Numbered from the stretch's first letter, positions 32,564-42,292 are shown. The stretch is DNA of 64,000 bases from Bradyrhizobium sp. ARR65 (GCF_000472385.1 NZ_AWZU01000023.1:62272-126271); one strand, 5' to 3'. The notes: generated by a model from the letters alone, not told the origin. Translations and numbers: made by a program.

Positions 32564-32783
32564 ACATTCTCCCGCTTTCCGGCTCCGAACTGGCAGTCCA
32601 GAACCGGACCGTCTTTTCCGGCAAGTTGAGCCGGATGTGAAGCACGTGTAACCGTCTGCATGCAACATTCGATGACGCGGCAGTCAACTGGGCATAGCTG
32701 CAAACCATGCCTCTGCCGTCCATCCCCTACCCGTTCGCCCAACAATGTGGCAAATGCCCCCGGCGCAATCCGGAGTTGACGGA

Positions 32784-34754
32784 ATGATGAAGATCCTGGC
32801 GGGACTGATCGCCGCGCTGGTATTGGCGGTCGCGGGTTATTTCGGTTTTGAGTCTTATTTGCAGCATCGGATCGCGACCGAGGTGGAGGCGGCGTTCGAG
32901 CAGCTCCGCAGCGCAGGCGCCAAAGCGAGCCACGGGAAGATTTCGTACGATCCCTGGAAACGGACCCTCGCTATTGCAGATATCGCGACCGAGTCGACGG
33001 CGCAGCCGCCGCTCAGCCTAAAAATTGCGTCCCTGACGGCATCGGGTGTCGGTCAACCGGATGCCGCCCTCGTCTCGGCTGACCTGATTGAGGCCGCCGA
33101 CGTCGAAATCAGCTTCGCGATCATCCTCAACGGCTCGCAACTGCAATACACCTACAAGATGCCAAAGCTCCTGTTGGCGGCCTATGCTGGCCCTCGGCAG
33201 CCCCCACAGTTGCCCGCGTCGGCTTCGGCGATCGACCTCTATCGATTCGCCATTGCCCAGTTTGCCCGCGTCACCGCATCCTCGGTCACCGTACCCAGCC
33301 TGTCCGCCGTCGTGAAATCGAGCGCAAACATCCCCTTCGCAGGTGAATTCACCTATTCGGGGGTCGCGATGCAGGGCATCAAGGATGGCAAGATCGCAAC
33401 TGCCACGGTGGACAAGGCTGCTCTCGCATACAACACCCAAAGCGCCGGCAAGGCCGACAGTATCGACGGCACTTTGGCCAATCTTACTTTGCATGATCTC
33501 GACGCGACCGCGGCGGCGACTGTGCTCGATCCCGAGAAGGCCAACGACGACCACTCTTACCGGGTCTATCGGCAGATCTCGACCGGCGCTTACGACATCA
33601 CGTCGCAGCAAGGCGTGCACATGCACCTCGATCGAATTGCGGTTGACGATGTCGAGGTGCGACCATCGCGGTTGCAGTTGCCGGCCCTGCTGGCAGCGCT
33701 TCCGGCAGCGGGCACGACCCCGCCTCCAGCGCAGGCGCGCGAGATGATGGAAAGGCTTGCGGGGCTCTACGAAGGACTCCACGTCGGCAATTTCGAGGTC
33801 AGCGGCATTTCGATCGATACGCCGCAGGGCCCCATCAAGCTCTCCTCTCTTCAGCTCAACATCGATAGTGGAAGGGGCGATCTTGGTCTGGAAGGCCTGG
33901 ATGCGCGCACGCCGAAAGGCCCATTACGGGCCGAGCATTTCGCGCTCAAATCGCTCGATCTCGCCAAGCTCATGCGTCTTTCGGCGTCGCTCTCAAATCC
34001 GCCGTCTGGCCAGGCGCTCGCATTCTTCCAGGTGGTTGGCGGGGCCGAACTCAAGAACTTCGTCGCGCCCTACAAGGACACCAACAAGCCGATCAGCATC
34101 GATACTTTCAGCCTCAATTGGGGCCGGTTGGTCGGACCGATCCCGACCGAAGCCCATCTCGCCGCAAAGATCAGCACGCCCGTCGACGCGACCAATCCGG
34201 CCGCGCTGCCGCTCCTCGCAGCCGGCATCGACACGGTGGCGCTGGGTGCTGATCTGGGCGCGGCCTGGCACGAGCCATCAGACGCAGTCGCGCTGGAGCC
34301 GATGGAGGTGGAGATCGGCGGTGTGCTGAAGGCATCTGCACGCCTTTCGCTCGCCCGCGTGCCACGCGAGGTATTTTCGCCTGATATGCAACAGGCTGCT
34401 GCGCTGGCCGCGCAAATCGAGGCGGGCGCGGTCGAGCTCAGCTTGCATGATCTCGGCGGTGTCGACCTGCTGGTCGGGCAATATGCACGCAGCCAAAACG
34501 TCAGCCGCGAAGCGGCGCGCAGCGCGATCATGGAGGCGATCAAGACCAATGGCGAAAAGGCTGCGGCGGCCAATCCCGATGCGGAAGGCGCCGTGGAGGC
34601 GATCACCCGGTTCATCGAAACGCCGCAGCAGACGTTGGTGCTCAAGCTGACGCCGGTCGGCAAGGTGCCGGCACTCAAGCTGCTTCAGCAATTGAAGACC
34701 GATCCGTTCGTCGCGCTGGCGCAGTTCAAGATCGAGGCTTCGACGGGGCTTTAA
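32784..34754 (+). CDS. Large envelope protein with N-terminal anchor, function unknown
   Basis: Protein of 656 residues. The first helix (MKILAGLIAALVLAVAGYFG) anchors it with the bulk in the periplasm. The rest is repetitive in style (stretches such as LSLKIASLTASGVGQPDAAL, GVHMHLDRIAVDDVEVRPSR and IKLSSLQLNIDSGRGDLGLE), suggesting long beta-sheet structure as in AsmA-like or DUF945 proteins. No enzyme motif. ATG 32784/32787 behind CGGAG. Ended by a strong hairpin. An AsmA-like lipid-traffic role is inference only. Confidence 0.7.
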   Translation: MMKILAGLIAALVLAVAGYFGFESYLQHRIATEVEAAFEQLRSAGAKASHGKISYDPWKRTLAIADIATESTAQPPLSLKIASLTASGVGQPDAALVSADLIEAADVEISFAIILNGSQLQYTYKMPKLLLAAYAGPRQPPQLPASASAIDLYRFAIAQFARVTASSVTVPSLSAVVKSSANIPFAGEFTYSGVAMQGIKDGKIATATVDKAALAYNTQSAGKADSIDGTLANLTLHDLDATAAATVLDPEKANDDHSYRVYRQISTGAYDITSQQGVHMHLDRIAVDDVEVRPSRLQLPALLAALPAAGTTPPPAQAREMMERLAGLYEGLHVGNFEVSGISIDTPQGPIKLSSLQLNIDSGRGDLGLEGLDARTPKGPLRAEHFALKSLDLAKLMRLSASLSNPPSGQALAFFQVVGGAELKNFVAPYKDTNKPISIDTFSLNWGRLVGPIPTEAHLAAKISTPVDATNPAALPLLAAGIDTVALGADLGAAWHEPSDAVALEPMEVEIGGVLKASARLSLARVPREVFSPDMQQAAALAAQIEAGAVELSLHDLGGVDLLVGQYARSQNVSREAARSAIMEAIKTNGEKAAAANPDAEGAVEAITRFIETPQQTLVLKLTPVGKVPALKLLQQLKTDPFVALAQFKIEASTGL

Positions 34755-34757
34755 TCC

Positions 34758-34784
34758 AAAGGCGCGACGGTGGATCGCGCCTTT
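34758..34784. terminator. Bidirectional hairpin terminator
   Basis: AAAGGCGCGA/TCGCGCCTTT perfect 10-bp stem with a 7-nt loop, between the convergent large envelope gene and aspS (stop at 34813). T-rich on both outer sides. Confidence 0.8.
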
Positions 34785-34812
34785 GCTTCTCTTTACGAAT
34801 TCGGATTGCGCT

Positions 34813-36588
34813 CTACGACTTCTGCGGCAGGTTGACCCGGATGTGCAGTTCGCGGAGCTGCTTCGGTGTCGCCTCGGAGGGCGCGCCCATCAGAAGGTCC
34901 ATCGCCTGCTGGTTCATCGGGAATAGCGAGATTTCGCGCAGATTCGTGGTGCCGCAGAGAAGCATCACGATGCGGTCGACGCCGGCCGCCATGCCGCCAT
35001 GCGGCGGCGCGCCGTACTGGAAGGCGCGGTACATGCCACCGAAGCGGTCGATGACTTCCTGCTCACCATAGCCGGCGATCTCGAACGCCTTCACCATTGT
35101 CTCGGGACGGTGGTTGCGGATGCCGCCCGAGGCGATCTCATAGCCATTGCAGGTGATGTCGTACTGGAACGCCTTGATGGTCAGCGGGTCCTGCGTCTGC
35201 AGTGCCTCGAGCCCGCCCTGCGGCATCGAGAACGGGTTATGCGAGAAGTCGACCTTCTTCGCCTCCTCGTCGTATTCGTACATCGGGAAATCGATGACCC
35301 AGGCGAGTTCGAAGCGATCCTTGTCGATCAAGTTCAACTCTTCGCCGACCTTCGTGCGGGCAAGGCCGGCGAACTTCCAGAACTTGTCGGGATCGCCGGC
35401 GACGAAGAAGGCGGCATCGCCCTCGCTCAGGCCAAGCTGCTGGCGGATCGCTGCGGTGCGTTCGGGCCCGACGTTGTTGGCAAGTGGACCTGCGCCCTCA
35501 TTGCCTTCGCGCCACATGATGTAGCCAAGACCCGGCTGGCCCTCACCCTGCGCCCAGGAGTTCATGCGGTCGCAGAACGCGCGGCTGCCGCCGCCACGCC
35601 CCGGTATGGCCCAGACCTGGTTCTTGGGTTCTTCGAGCATGCGGGCGAATACCTTGAAGCCGGAGCCGCGGAAGTGCTCGGAGACGTCCTGCATTACGAT
35701 CGGGTTGCGCAGGTCGGGCTTGTCGGTGCCATATTTGCGGATCGCTTCCGCGAAAGGAATTTTCGGCCAGCCCTTGGTCACCGGCTTGCCTTTCGCAAAT
35801 TCCTCGAACACGCCCGTGATCACCGGCTCCATGGCCGCGAACACGTCCTCCTGCGTGACAAAGCTCATCTCGATGTCGAGCTGATAAAACTCGCCCGGCA
35901 AACGGTCAGCGCGCGGGTCCTCATCACGGAAGCAGGGCGCGATCTGGAAATAACGATCGAAGCCGCTCATCATCAGGAGCTGCTTGTACTGCTGTGGCGC
36001 CTGCGGCAGAGCGTAGAATTTGCCCGGATGGATGCGGGACGGCACCAGGAAGTCGCGCGCGCCCTCAGGCGAGGACGCGGTCAGAATAGGTGTCTGGAAC
36101 TCGAAGAACCCCGCTCCCTTCATGCGCCGGCGCATGGAATCGATGATCGCACCCCGCGTCATGATGTTCTGGTGCAGCTTCTCGCGACGCAGGTCGAGGA
36201 ACCGGTACTTAAGCCTGATGTCTTCGGGATATTCCTGCTCACCGAAAACCGGCAGCGGCAGTTCGGCGGCCGCGCCCAGCACCTCGATGCCACTGACGTA
36301 GAGCTCGACCTGACCGGTCGGCAGTTCCGGATTGTCGGTTCCTTCCGGGCGGCGGCGCACCTTGCCTTCCATCCGCACCACCCATTCCGAGCGCAGCTTT
36401 TCGGCGTCGGCGAAGGCGGGCGAATCCGGATCGACGACGCATTGGGTGATCCCGTAATGGTCGCGCAGGTCGATGAACAGCACCCCGCCATGGTCGCGGA
36501 TGCGATGGCACCAGCCGGACAGGCGAACGGTTTCGCCGATGTGGCCTTCGCGGAGCTCGCCGCAGGTGTGGGTGCGGTAACGGTGCAT
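34813..36588 (-). CDS. aspS: Aspartyl-tRNA synthetase
   Basis: Charges tRNA-Asp; 591 residues, the bacterial length. N-terminal OB fold (RTHTCGELREGHIGETVRLS), class II motif 2 region (YFQIAPCFRDEDPRADRLPG), the bacterial GAD insertion domain and motif 3 (GGMAAGVDRIVMLLCG). In alphaproteobacteria without Asn synthesis alternatives this enzyme is often non-discriminating, working with the GatCAB amidotransferase. ATG 36588. It is divergent from selO. Confidence 0.97.
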   Translation of the reverse strand: MHRYRTHTCGELREGHIGETVRLSGWCHRIRDHGGVLFIDLRDHYGITQCVVDPDSPAFADAEKLRSEWVVRMEGKVRRRPEGTDNPELPTGQVELYVSGIEVLGAAAELPLPVFGEQEYPEDIRLKYRFLDLRREKLHQNIMTRGAIIDSMRRRMKGAGFFEFQTPILTASSPEGARDFLVPSRIHPGKFYALPQAPQQYKQLLMMSGFDRYFQIAPCFRDEDPRADRLPGEFYQLDIEMSFVTQEDVFAAMEPVITGVFEEFAKGKPVTKGWPKIPFAEAIRKYGTDKPDLRNPIVMQDVSEHFRGSGFKVFARMLEEPKNQVWAIPGRGGGSRAFCDRMNSWAQGEGQPGLGYIMWREGNEGAGPLANNVGPERTAAIRQQLGLSEGDAAFFVAGDPDKFWKFAGLARTKVGEELNLIDKDRFELAWVIDFPMYEYDEEAKKVDFSHNPFSMPQGGLEALQTQDPLTIKAFQYDITCNGYEIASGGIRNHRPETMVKAFEIAGYGEQEVIDRFGGMYRAFQYGAPPHGGMAAGVDRIVMLLCGTTNLREISLFPMNQQAMDLLMGAPSEATPKQLRELHIRVNLPQKS

Positions 36589-36744
36589 GGAACGTCCAAA
36601 ACTGATTGTCGGAGGAAGCGACTCGGAACGCCCAAAGCCGGTCCGAAACGCGGGTCAGGGTTTAGCCGAGCCTTACCCTCGCGGCAACGACCGTAAGGCG
36701 AGTTTGGGCTCGAAAAAGCCGGGTGCCGTGCCTATCTTGGGGTC

Positions 36745-38223
36745 ATGACGGTGCATTTCCCCTTCCAAAACACCTATGCGGCGCTGCCGGGCAATTTTTT
36801 TGCCCGCGTCGTTCCGACACCGGTGGTAGCCCCGCGCCTGATCAAGTTGAATCGGCCACTTGCGATTCAACTCGGCCTTGATCCCGACCTGCTTGAAACG
36901 CCGGAAGGCGCCGAAATCCTTTCCGGCAAGACCCTGCCGACGGGCGCAGATCCGATCGCCATGGCCTATGCCGGGCATCAATTCGGGCAGTTCGTGCCGC
37001 AACTTGGCGACGGCCGCGCCATCCTGCTCGGCGAGGTCATCGACAAAGACGGCGTTCGTCGCGACATCCAGCTCAAGGGATCCGGACCCACTCCGTTTTC
37101 ACGCCGGGGCGACGGCCGCGCCGCCTTGGGTCCGGTCCTGCGCGAATATGTGGTCAGCGAAGCCATGGCTGCGCTCGGCATTCCGACCACGCGCGCGCTT
37201 GCCGCCGTGATCACCGGCGAGCAGGTGATGCGCGAAACCGCCCTGCCTGGCGCCGTGCTGACCCGCGTGGCGTCGAGCCACATCCGCGTCGGCACGTTCC
37301 AATATTTTGCCGCGCGCGGCGACACCGATGCCGTTCGACGGCTGGCCGACCACGTCATCCTCAGGCACTATCCCGAGCTTGCCGGCACCGAGCGCCCCTA
37401 TCATGGGCTGCTTGCGGCCGTGATCGCACGCCAGGCCGACCTCGTGGCCCGCTGGCTCCTGGTCGGCTTCATCCATGGCGTCATGAACACCGACAACACC
37501 TCGATCTCGGGCGAGACCATCGACTACGGCCCGTGCGCGTTCATGGATCATTACGATCCCGCCCAGGTCTTCAGCTCGATCGACGAGTTCGGCCGCTATG
37601 CCTACGCCAACCAGCCGCGGATCGCGCTCTGGAATTTGACGCGCTTTGCCGAATGCCTGCTGCCGCTGTTCTCGGACGACAAGGACAAGGCGGTCGAGCA
37701 AGCGCAGGAAGCGCTCATTGAGTTCGGCGAGATCTTCAACGTCGCCTATAAAGCCGGGCTGCGCGCCAAGATCGGCCTGTTCACCGAGCGCGAGGACGAT
37801 CACGCGCTGGCACAGGCGCTGCTCGATGCGATGGCCAGAGGCCAGGCCGACTTCACCCTCACCTTCCGCCGCTTGAGCGATGCGGCCGGCGACGCCACCC
37901 TCGATCCGGAGATCCGCAAGCTGTTTGCGGAGCCAGAAGCCTTCGACGAATGGCTCGCGCGCTGGCGGCAGCGGATCGGCGAGGAGCCGCAATCGGCGCC
38001 AGAGCGGCAGGCAGCGATGCGCGCCGTCAATCCGGTCTTCATCCCGCGCAATCACCGCGTGGAAGCGGTGATTAGGGCGGCGATGGACCGCGACGACTAC
38101 GCCCCGTTCGAGGAGCTGCTGACGGTGCTGTCAAAGCCCTACCAGGACCAGCCGGCGTTTGCCGACTACGAGCTGCCTCCGCAGCCGCATGAGCGGGTGT
38201 GCCAGACATTTTGCGGTACCTGA
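36745..38223 (+). CDS. selO: Protein adenylyltransferase SelO
   Basis: Pseudokinase-fold AMPylator of 492 residues that transfers AMP to Ser, Thr or Tyr of target proteins in redox control. N-terminus FPFQNTYAALPGNFFARVVP, the conserved AMAYAGHQFGQFVPQLGDGR, then RDIQLKGSGPTPFSRRGDGR, GVMNTDNTSISGETIDYGPC with the metal Asn/Asp. The C-terminus ends VCQTFCGT, where Cys residues replace the Sec of animal SelO. ATG 36745. Divergent from aspS, 156-bp gap. Confidence 0.95.
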   Translation: MTVHFPFQNTYAALPGNFFARVVPTPVVAPRLIKLNRPLAIQLGLDPDLLETPEGAEILSGKTLPTGADPIAMAYAGHQFGQFVPQLGDGRAILLGEVIDKDGVRRDIQLKGSGPTPFSRRGDGRAALGPVLREYVVSEAMAALGIPTTRALAAVITGEQVMRETALPGAVLTRVASSHIRVGTFQYFAARGDTDAVRRLADHVILRHYPELAGTERPYHGLLAAVIARQADLVARWLLVGFIHGVMNTDNTSISGETIDYGPCAFMDHYDPAQVFSSIDEFGRYAYANQPRIALWNLTRFAECLLPLFSDDKDKAVEQAQEALIEFGEIFNVAYKAGLRAKIGLFTEREDDHALAQALLDAMARGQADFTLTFRRLSDAAGDATLDPEIRKLFAEPEAFDEWLARWRQRIGEEPQSAPERQAAMRAVNPVFIPRNHRVEAVIRAAMDRDDYAPFEELLTVLSKPYQDQPAFADYELPPQPHERVCQTFCGT

Positions 38224-38338
38224 TGGGCATTAACAGTGCATCCACCATTTGCGGGACCGGCGCCACCGTCGGCACACCAAATTAACAAATCGTCAACGGG
38301 CCCCTTACAAATCTCGCTTGTTTGTTGGGGGATTTGCC

Positions 38339-38449
38339 GTGGATGCATTGGTTTTCGAGTTTATGGGGCTGGCGATGCTTGCGCTCTGCGTCATCGTCCT
38401 GGCGGTGCCAACTGGCCGGCGACAGTCCCGACGGGTACGTGATCACTAG
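38339..38449 (+). CDS. Possible 36-residue membrane microprotein
   Basis: GTG start behind GGGGGAT; reads MDALVFEFMGLAMLALCVIV, then LAVPTGRRQSRRVRDH. One membrane helix with a basic cytoplasmic tail. It lies in the 353-bp gap between selO and rnd, which otherwise shows nothing. The hydrophobic helix, positive tail and ribosome site fit a real microprotein, but a chance frame cannot be excluded. Confidence 0.35.
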   Translation: MDALVFEFMGLAMLALCVIVLAVPTGRRQSRRVRDH

Positions 38450-38576
38450 ATCCAGGCCCAGCCTGTGGCTCCTGCTCCGTCTCTCACGATCGGGGGCCGC
38501 AGGGACCTAAATGCAAGGCTCGAATTCGTCGCGAGACCCTTGACAGACCAGCACTTTCGGCAGCACGCCTCATTTT

Positions 38577-39725
38577 ATGGAAGTGATTACCAACAGCTCG
38601 GAACTTGCAGCCGCCTGCGATCGCCTCGCCCGGCATCCGGTCATTACCGTCGACACCGAGTTCCTACGAGAAACCACCTATTACCCGCTGCTCTGCGTGG
38701 TGCAGATGGCGAGCCCCGAAGAGGCGGTCGTGATCGACGCCCTGGCTGACGATATCGATCTCAAGCCGTTCTTCGAGCTCATGGGGAACGAGAAGGTCCT
38801 TAAGGTATTTCATGCCGCCCGCCAGGACATCGAGATCGTCTGGCACCGCGCCGGGATCATTCCTCATCCCATCTTCGACACCCAGGTCGCGGCGATGGTG
38901 CTGGGATACGGCGATTCCATCGCCTATGACCAATTGGTGCAGCGCATTACAGGGCATCGGCCGGACAAGACCCACCGCTTCACCGACTGGTCACGCCGGC
39001 CGCTGACCAAAGAGCAGATCCATTATGCCGTCTCCGACGTCACCCATCTGCGCGATGTTTTTGCCGCCCTGGACGCGGATCTGAAGAAACGTGGCCGCAA
39101 CAACTGGGTCAGCTCGGAGATGGAGATCCTGACATCGCCCAAGACCTACGACTTCCATCCCGAGCGTGCCTGGGAGCGGCTGAAGACGCGGGTGCGCAAG
39201 CCGAAGGAATTGGCGGTGCTGATGGAGGTCGCGGCCTGGCGCGAACAGGAAGCACAGAGCCGGGACGTGCCGCGCAGCCGCGTGCTGAGGGACGAAGCGG
39301 TCGGCGACATCGCGACCCACGCACCAACGACCTTGGAAAAGCTCGGGCACCTGCGGTCACTGCCGAAGGGTTTTGAGCGCTCCAAATGGGGCACCGAGAT
39401 CGTGGCCGCGGTGCAGCGCGGGCTGGCGCGCGATCTTGCGAGCCTGCCGAAGCTCGAGAAGCCCCGCGGGGCCGCCAACGGCGCCGCCACCGTCGAGCTG
39501 TTGAAGGTGCTGCTCCGAATGACATCGGAGCGCCACGGCGTTGCCAGCAAGGTGATCGCAACCGTCGACGATCTCGAGGAGATCGCGGCCGACGATGAGG
39601 CCGATGTGGCGGCGCTGCAGGGCTGGCGGCGCGAATTGTTCGGCGAGGCCGCGCTGGCCCTCAAGCACGGACGTATGGCGCTCGCCATCGAGCGCGGCCG
39701 CGTGGTTGGTGTTCCCCGAACCTGA
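38577..39725 (+). CDS. rnd: Ribonuclease D
   Basis: 3'-5' exoribonuclease for tRNA and stable RNA maturation; 382 residues. DEDD motifs: VITVDTEFLRETTYYPLLCV (ExoI), KVFHAARQDIEIVWH (ExoII) and IHYAVSDVTHLRDVFAALDA (ExoIII with the Tyr). A HRDC domain follows (about 215-285, LMEVAAWREQEAQSRDVPRS). ATG 38577. In many alphaproteobacteria rnd and aspS are neighbours; here selO lies between them. Confidence 0.95.
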   Translation: MEVITNSSELAAACDRLARHPVITVDTEFLRETTYYPLLCVVQMASPEEAVVIDALADDIDLKPFFELMGNEKVLKVFHAARQDIEIVWHRAGIIPHPIFDTQVAAMVLGYGDSIAYDQLVQRITGHRPDKTHRFTDWSRRPLTKEQIHYAVSDVTHLRDVFAALDADLKKRGRNNWVSSEMEILTSPKTYDFHPERAWERLKTRVRKPKELAVLMEVAAWREQEAQSRDVPRSRVLRDEAVGDIATHAPTTLEKLGHLRSLPKGFERSKWGTEIVAAVQRGLARDLASLPKLEKPRGAANGAATVELLKVLLRMTSERHGVASKVIATVDDLEEIAADDEADVAALQGWRRELFGEAALALKHGRMALAIERGRVVGVPRT

Positions 39726-40106
39726 CCGCCCTGCTTGGGACGTCGCCCTCCTCGCGTCACCACCTGAATGCGCCGCGGAGGCCGATTTGCCCCTAGTTCC
39801 ATGAAGGGGTCAATCCGGGTTGATCGGCGCCGCCAGGCGATTGCAATACATTACGCCTCCGCTGCGACAGCGCCATCTGTGCCAAATTGTTACAGGGGGA
39901 TTCCGCAACCCACGCCAGAACCTTGCGAAGGCGCAGATTTCGTGTTGCAATCCGCCCTGCAATCGGAATTGGCCGTTAGGCTGTGCATTTCGCGACGTTG
40001 ATACCGAAGACCCGGAAATTGAGCAGACTTTCGGAAGCCCGTTTGTGGCGTGGCACGCTTGATCGCGTGACCGCGTCTTTTTTTCGTCCAGACCAGGAGA
40101 CAGGCG
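39726..40106. other. Long upstream region of the cold shock gene
   Basis: 381 bp without a supported gene on either strand. Cold shock mRNAs often carry long structured leaders; this gap would fit one but I see no cold-box sequence by eye. A run of seven T (near 40076-40082) lies just before the ribosome site. Confidence 0.35.
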
Positions 40107-40310
40107 ATGCATAAGGGCACCGTCAAATGGTTCAACCCGACCAAGGGCTATGGGTTTATCAGGCCGATCGGCGGCGAGAAGGACGTGTTCGTCCATATCT
40201 CGGCGGTCGAGCGCGCCGGGTTGACCACCCTCAACGAGAATCAGGTCGTGGAATATGACCTCGTGGAAAATCGCGGCAAGACGTCAGCGGAAAACCTGAA
40301 GGTCTCTTAG
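40107..40310 (+). CDS. cspA: Cold shock protein (CspA family)
   Basis: Single cold-shock domain of 67 residues: MHKGTVKWFNPTKGYGFIRP with RNP1 (KGYGFI) and RNP2 (DVFVHISAV). RNA chaperone. ATG 40107 follows AGGAGACAGG. It differs from the csp at 14588 in having YGFI and GGEKD. The stop codon is directly joined to a repeat hairpin that can end transcription. Confidence 0.95.
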   Translation: MHKGTVKWFNPTKGYGFIRPIGGEKDVFVHISAVERAGLTTLNENQVVEYDLVENRGKTSAENLKVS

Positions 40311-40408
40311 ATCATGATCCGATTACACGTAGTCGGATCATGATCTAATCTCTTTGCCTGAGCATGATCTTTTCGGAAAGCCGGTTTCCACGTTTCCGGA
40401 TCATGCTC
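40310..40408. repeat. Palindromic doublet downstream of cspA
   Basis: Hairpin A (40310-40345) has perfect 13-bp arms GATCATGATCCGA/TCGGATCATGATC. Hairpin B (40360-40408) has GAGCATGATC/GATCATGCTC arms around TTTTCGGAAAGCCGGTTTCC. The same A plus B arrangement recurs at 46049-46175. Hairpin A begins at the last base of the cspA stop and probably also terminates it. Confidence 0.75.
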
Positions 40409-40487
40409 GAAACTGCATCGCGATCGGCACTCGATCATGATTACCCCCGGCCCTTGTGTCGGGGGATTTTGTTTCCGGCGGTACCGC

Positions 40488-41144
40488 TCATTCGCCGACG
40501 ACGGGCGAAATCAGGAAATTGCCGGCAGCCGCGCTCGCCACCGTCTTGCAGATGTCGCCCTCGAGTCGAACCTGGCCACTCGCCAGCAATCTGAGCGCGT
40601 CGGGATAGATGCGGTGCTCGACTTCGAGGATCCGCTCGGACAGCGTATCGGCGCTGTCGTGATCGCTGACCGAAACCGCTCCCTGCATCAGGATGGGACC
40701 GGCATCGGTCGCGGGAATCACGAAATGCACGGTGGCGCCGGAGATCTTCACGCCCGCGCGCAGCGCCTGGCCATGTGGATCGAGGCCGGGAAACGACGGC
40801 AGCAGCGAGGGATGGATATTGAGCATTTTCCCATGCCAGCGTTGCACGAAATCCGCCGTGAACAGTCGCATGAAACCGGCGAGGCAGATCAATTCGATCC
40901 GGTGCTCGTCGAGCACCGCCTGCAAGGCCACTTCGAACCCGGCCCGATGCTTGCCGAACGGCTTGCTCTCGACGACGACGGTCCGCACACCCGCCTTTCC
41001 GGCCTTTTCGAGCCCCGCGGCATCGGCCCGGTTCGAGATCACCACCGCAATCTCCGCCGGAAAATCCTCCGCGGCCGCGGCCTTGATCAGCGCGGCCATG
41101 TTCGAGCCCCGGCCGGAGATCAGGATGGCGACACGGCGTTTCAT
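40488..41144 (-). CDS. purN: Phosphoribosylglycinamide formyltransferase
   Basis: Third step of purine synthesis: formylates GAR with 10-formyl-THF. Protein of 218 residues. MKRRVAILISGRGSNMAALI is the N-terminal nucleotide-like loop, ICLAGFMRLFTADFVQRW and LNIHPSLLPSFPGLDPHGQA hold the conserved Asn/His, and TDAGPILMQGAVSV follows. ATG 41144. It lies 5 bp after purM, so purM-purN is an operon. Confidence 0.96.
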   Translation of the reverse strand: MKRRVAILISGRGSNMAALIKAAAAEDFPAEIAVVISNRADAAGLEKAGKAGVRTVVVESKPFGKHRAGFEVALQAVLDEHRIELICLAGFMRLFTADFVQRWHGKMLNIHPSLLPSFPGLDPHGQALRAGVKISGATVHFVIPATDAGPILMQGAVSVSDHDSADTLSERILEVEHRIYPDALRLLASGQVRLEGDICKTVASAAAGNFLISPVVGE

Positions 41145-41149
41145 GGACC

Positions 41150-42223
41150 TCACCGTGAAAGATCGAGATGGCCGTTGTAGACGACGCGGTGCTCGCCCGC
41201 GGCCGGGATCACTTCGCCGAGCAGCGTGACGCTTTCCCCGCTCGCGGTGAAGACATCGCTGACTGCTTCCACCGCATCCGCCTTCACCATCGCGATCATG
41301 CCGATGCCGCAATTGAACGTCCGCAGCAGCTCGAGTTCGGCAACTCCTCCCTGCTCCGCCAGCCATTTGAACACCGGCAGCACCGGCACGCGCGGCAGAT
41401 CGATGCCGACGCCGAGTTGCTTGGGCAGGACCCGCGGAATGTTGTCGGTGAACCCGCCGCCGGTGATGTGCGCAAGCCCCTTCACCGCGCCGGTCTCACG
41501 GATCGCGCGCAGGCACGATTTGACGTAGAGCCTGGTCGGCGCGAGCAGCGCACCACCCAGCGTCATCACCGGCGAGAACGGCGCCGGCGCATCGAAGCCG
41601 AGCCCCGACTGCGCCACGATCTTGCGGACCAGCGAATAGCCGTTGGAATGAACGCCCGACGACGCAAGCCCGATCACGGCATCGCCAGGCTCGATGTCGG
41701 CGCGCGGCAGGAGCTGGCCGCGCTCGGCCGCGCCGACCGCAAAGCCGGCCAGATCATAGTCGCCGTCCTTGTAGAGCCCGGGCATTTCGGCAGTCTCGCC
41801 ACCGATCAGCGCGCAGCCGGATTCCCGGCAACCTTCGGCGATCCCGGCAACGATCGCCGCGGCAGCCTCCGGCTCCAGCTTGCCGCAGGCGAAGTAGTCG
41901 AGGAAGAACAAAGGTTCCGCGCCCTGCACGACCAAATCGTTGACGCTCATCGCGACCAGATCGATTCCAATCCCGGAATGCAGGCCGGTTTCGATGGCAA
42001 TCTTCAGCTTGGTGCCGACGCCGTCGGTCGCGGCCACCAGCACCGGATCGGCAAAGCCCGCCGCCTTGAGATCGAACAGGCCCCCGAACCCGCCGATCTC
42101 GGCATTGGCGCCGGGGCGCGCGGTGGCGCGAACCAACGGCTTGATGAGATCGACCAGGCGATTGCCGGCGTCGATATCGACGCCCGAATCTGCATAAGTG
42201 AGGCCGTTTTTGCGCTCGGTCAT
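41150..42223 (-). CDS. purM: Phosphoribosylformylglycinamidine cyclo-ligase (AIR synthetase)
   Basis: Fifth step of purine synthesis: closes the imidazole ring with ATP. Protein of 357 residues from ATG 42223: LTYADSGVDIDAGNRLVDLI, then VLVAATDGVGTKLKIAIETG, VNDLVVQGAEPLFFLDYFAC and CALIGGETAEMPGLYKDGDY. An upstream in-frame TTG at 42229 is less likely. Heads the purM-purN operon. The upstream gap carries a partial repeat. Confidence 0.97.
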   Translation of the reverse strand: MTERKNGLTYADSGVDIDAGNRLVDLIKPLVRATARPGANAEIGGFGGLFDLKAAGFADPVLVAATDGVGTKLKIAIETGLHSGIGIDLVAMSVNDLVVQGAEPLFFLDYFACGKLEPEAAAAIVAGIAEGCRESGCALIGGETAEMPGLYKDGDYDLAGFAVGAAERGQLLPRADIEPGDAVIGLASSGVHSNGYSLVRKIVAQSGLGFDAPAPFSPVMTLGGALLAPTRLYVKSCLRAIRETGAVKGLAHITGGGFTDNIPRVLPKQLGVGIDLPRVPVLPVFKWLAEQGGVAELELLRTFNCGIGMIAMVKADAVEAVSDVFTASGESVTLLGEVIPAAGEHRVVYNGHLDLSR

Positions 42224-42292
42224 GCCCAATTCCGCTGGAGCGTCATTCGGAAACGAGCCCGACCCTGGCTTGGGCCGCAGGCTGGAGATCGG

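Noticed and set aside
34999..36696. Plus-strand frame of about 565 codons
   Set aside because: Entirely antisense to aspS; Arg/His-rich shadow translation.
40310..40408. Palindromes considered as a CRISPR fragment
   Set aside because: Only two different hairpins, no regular repeat-spacer pattern, and no cas genes in the window.
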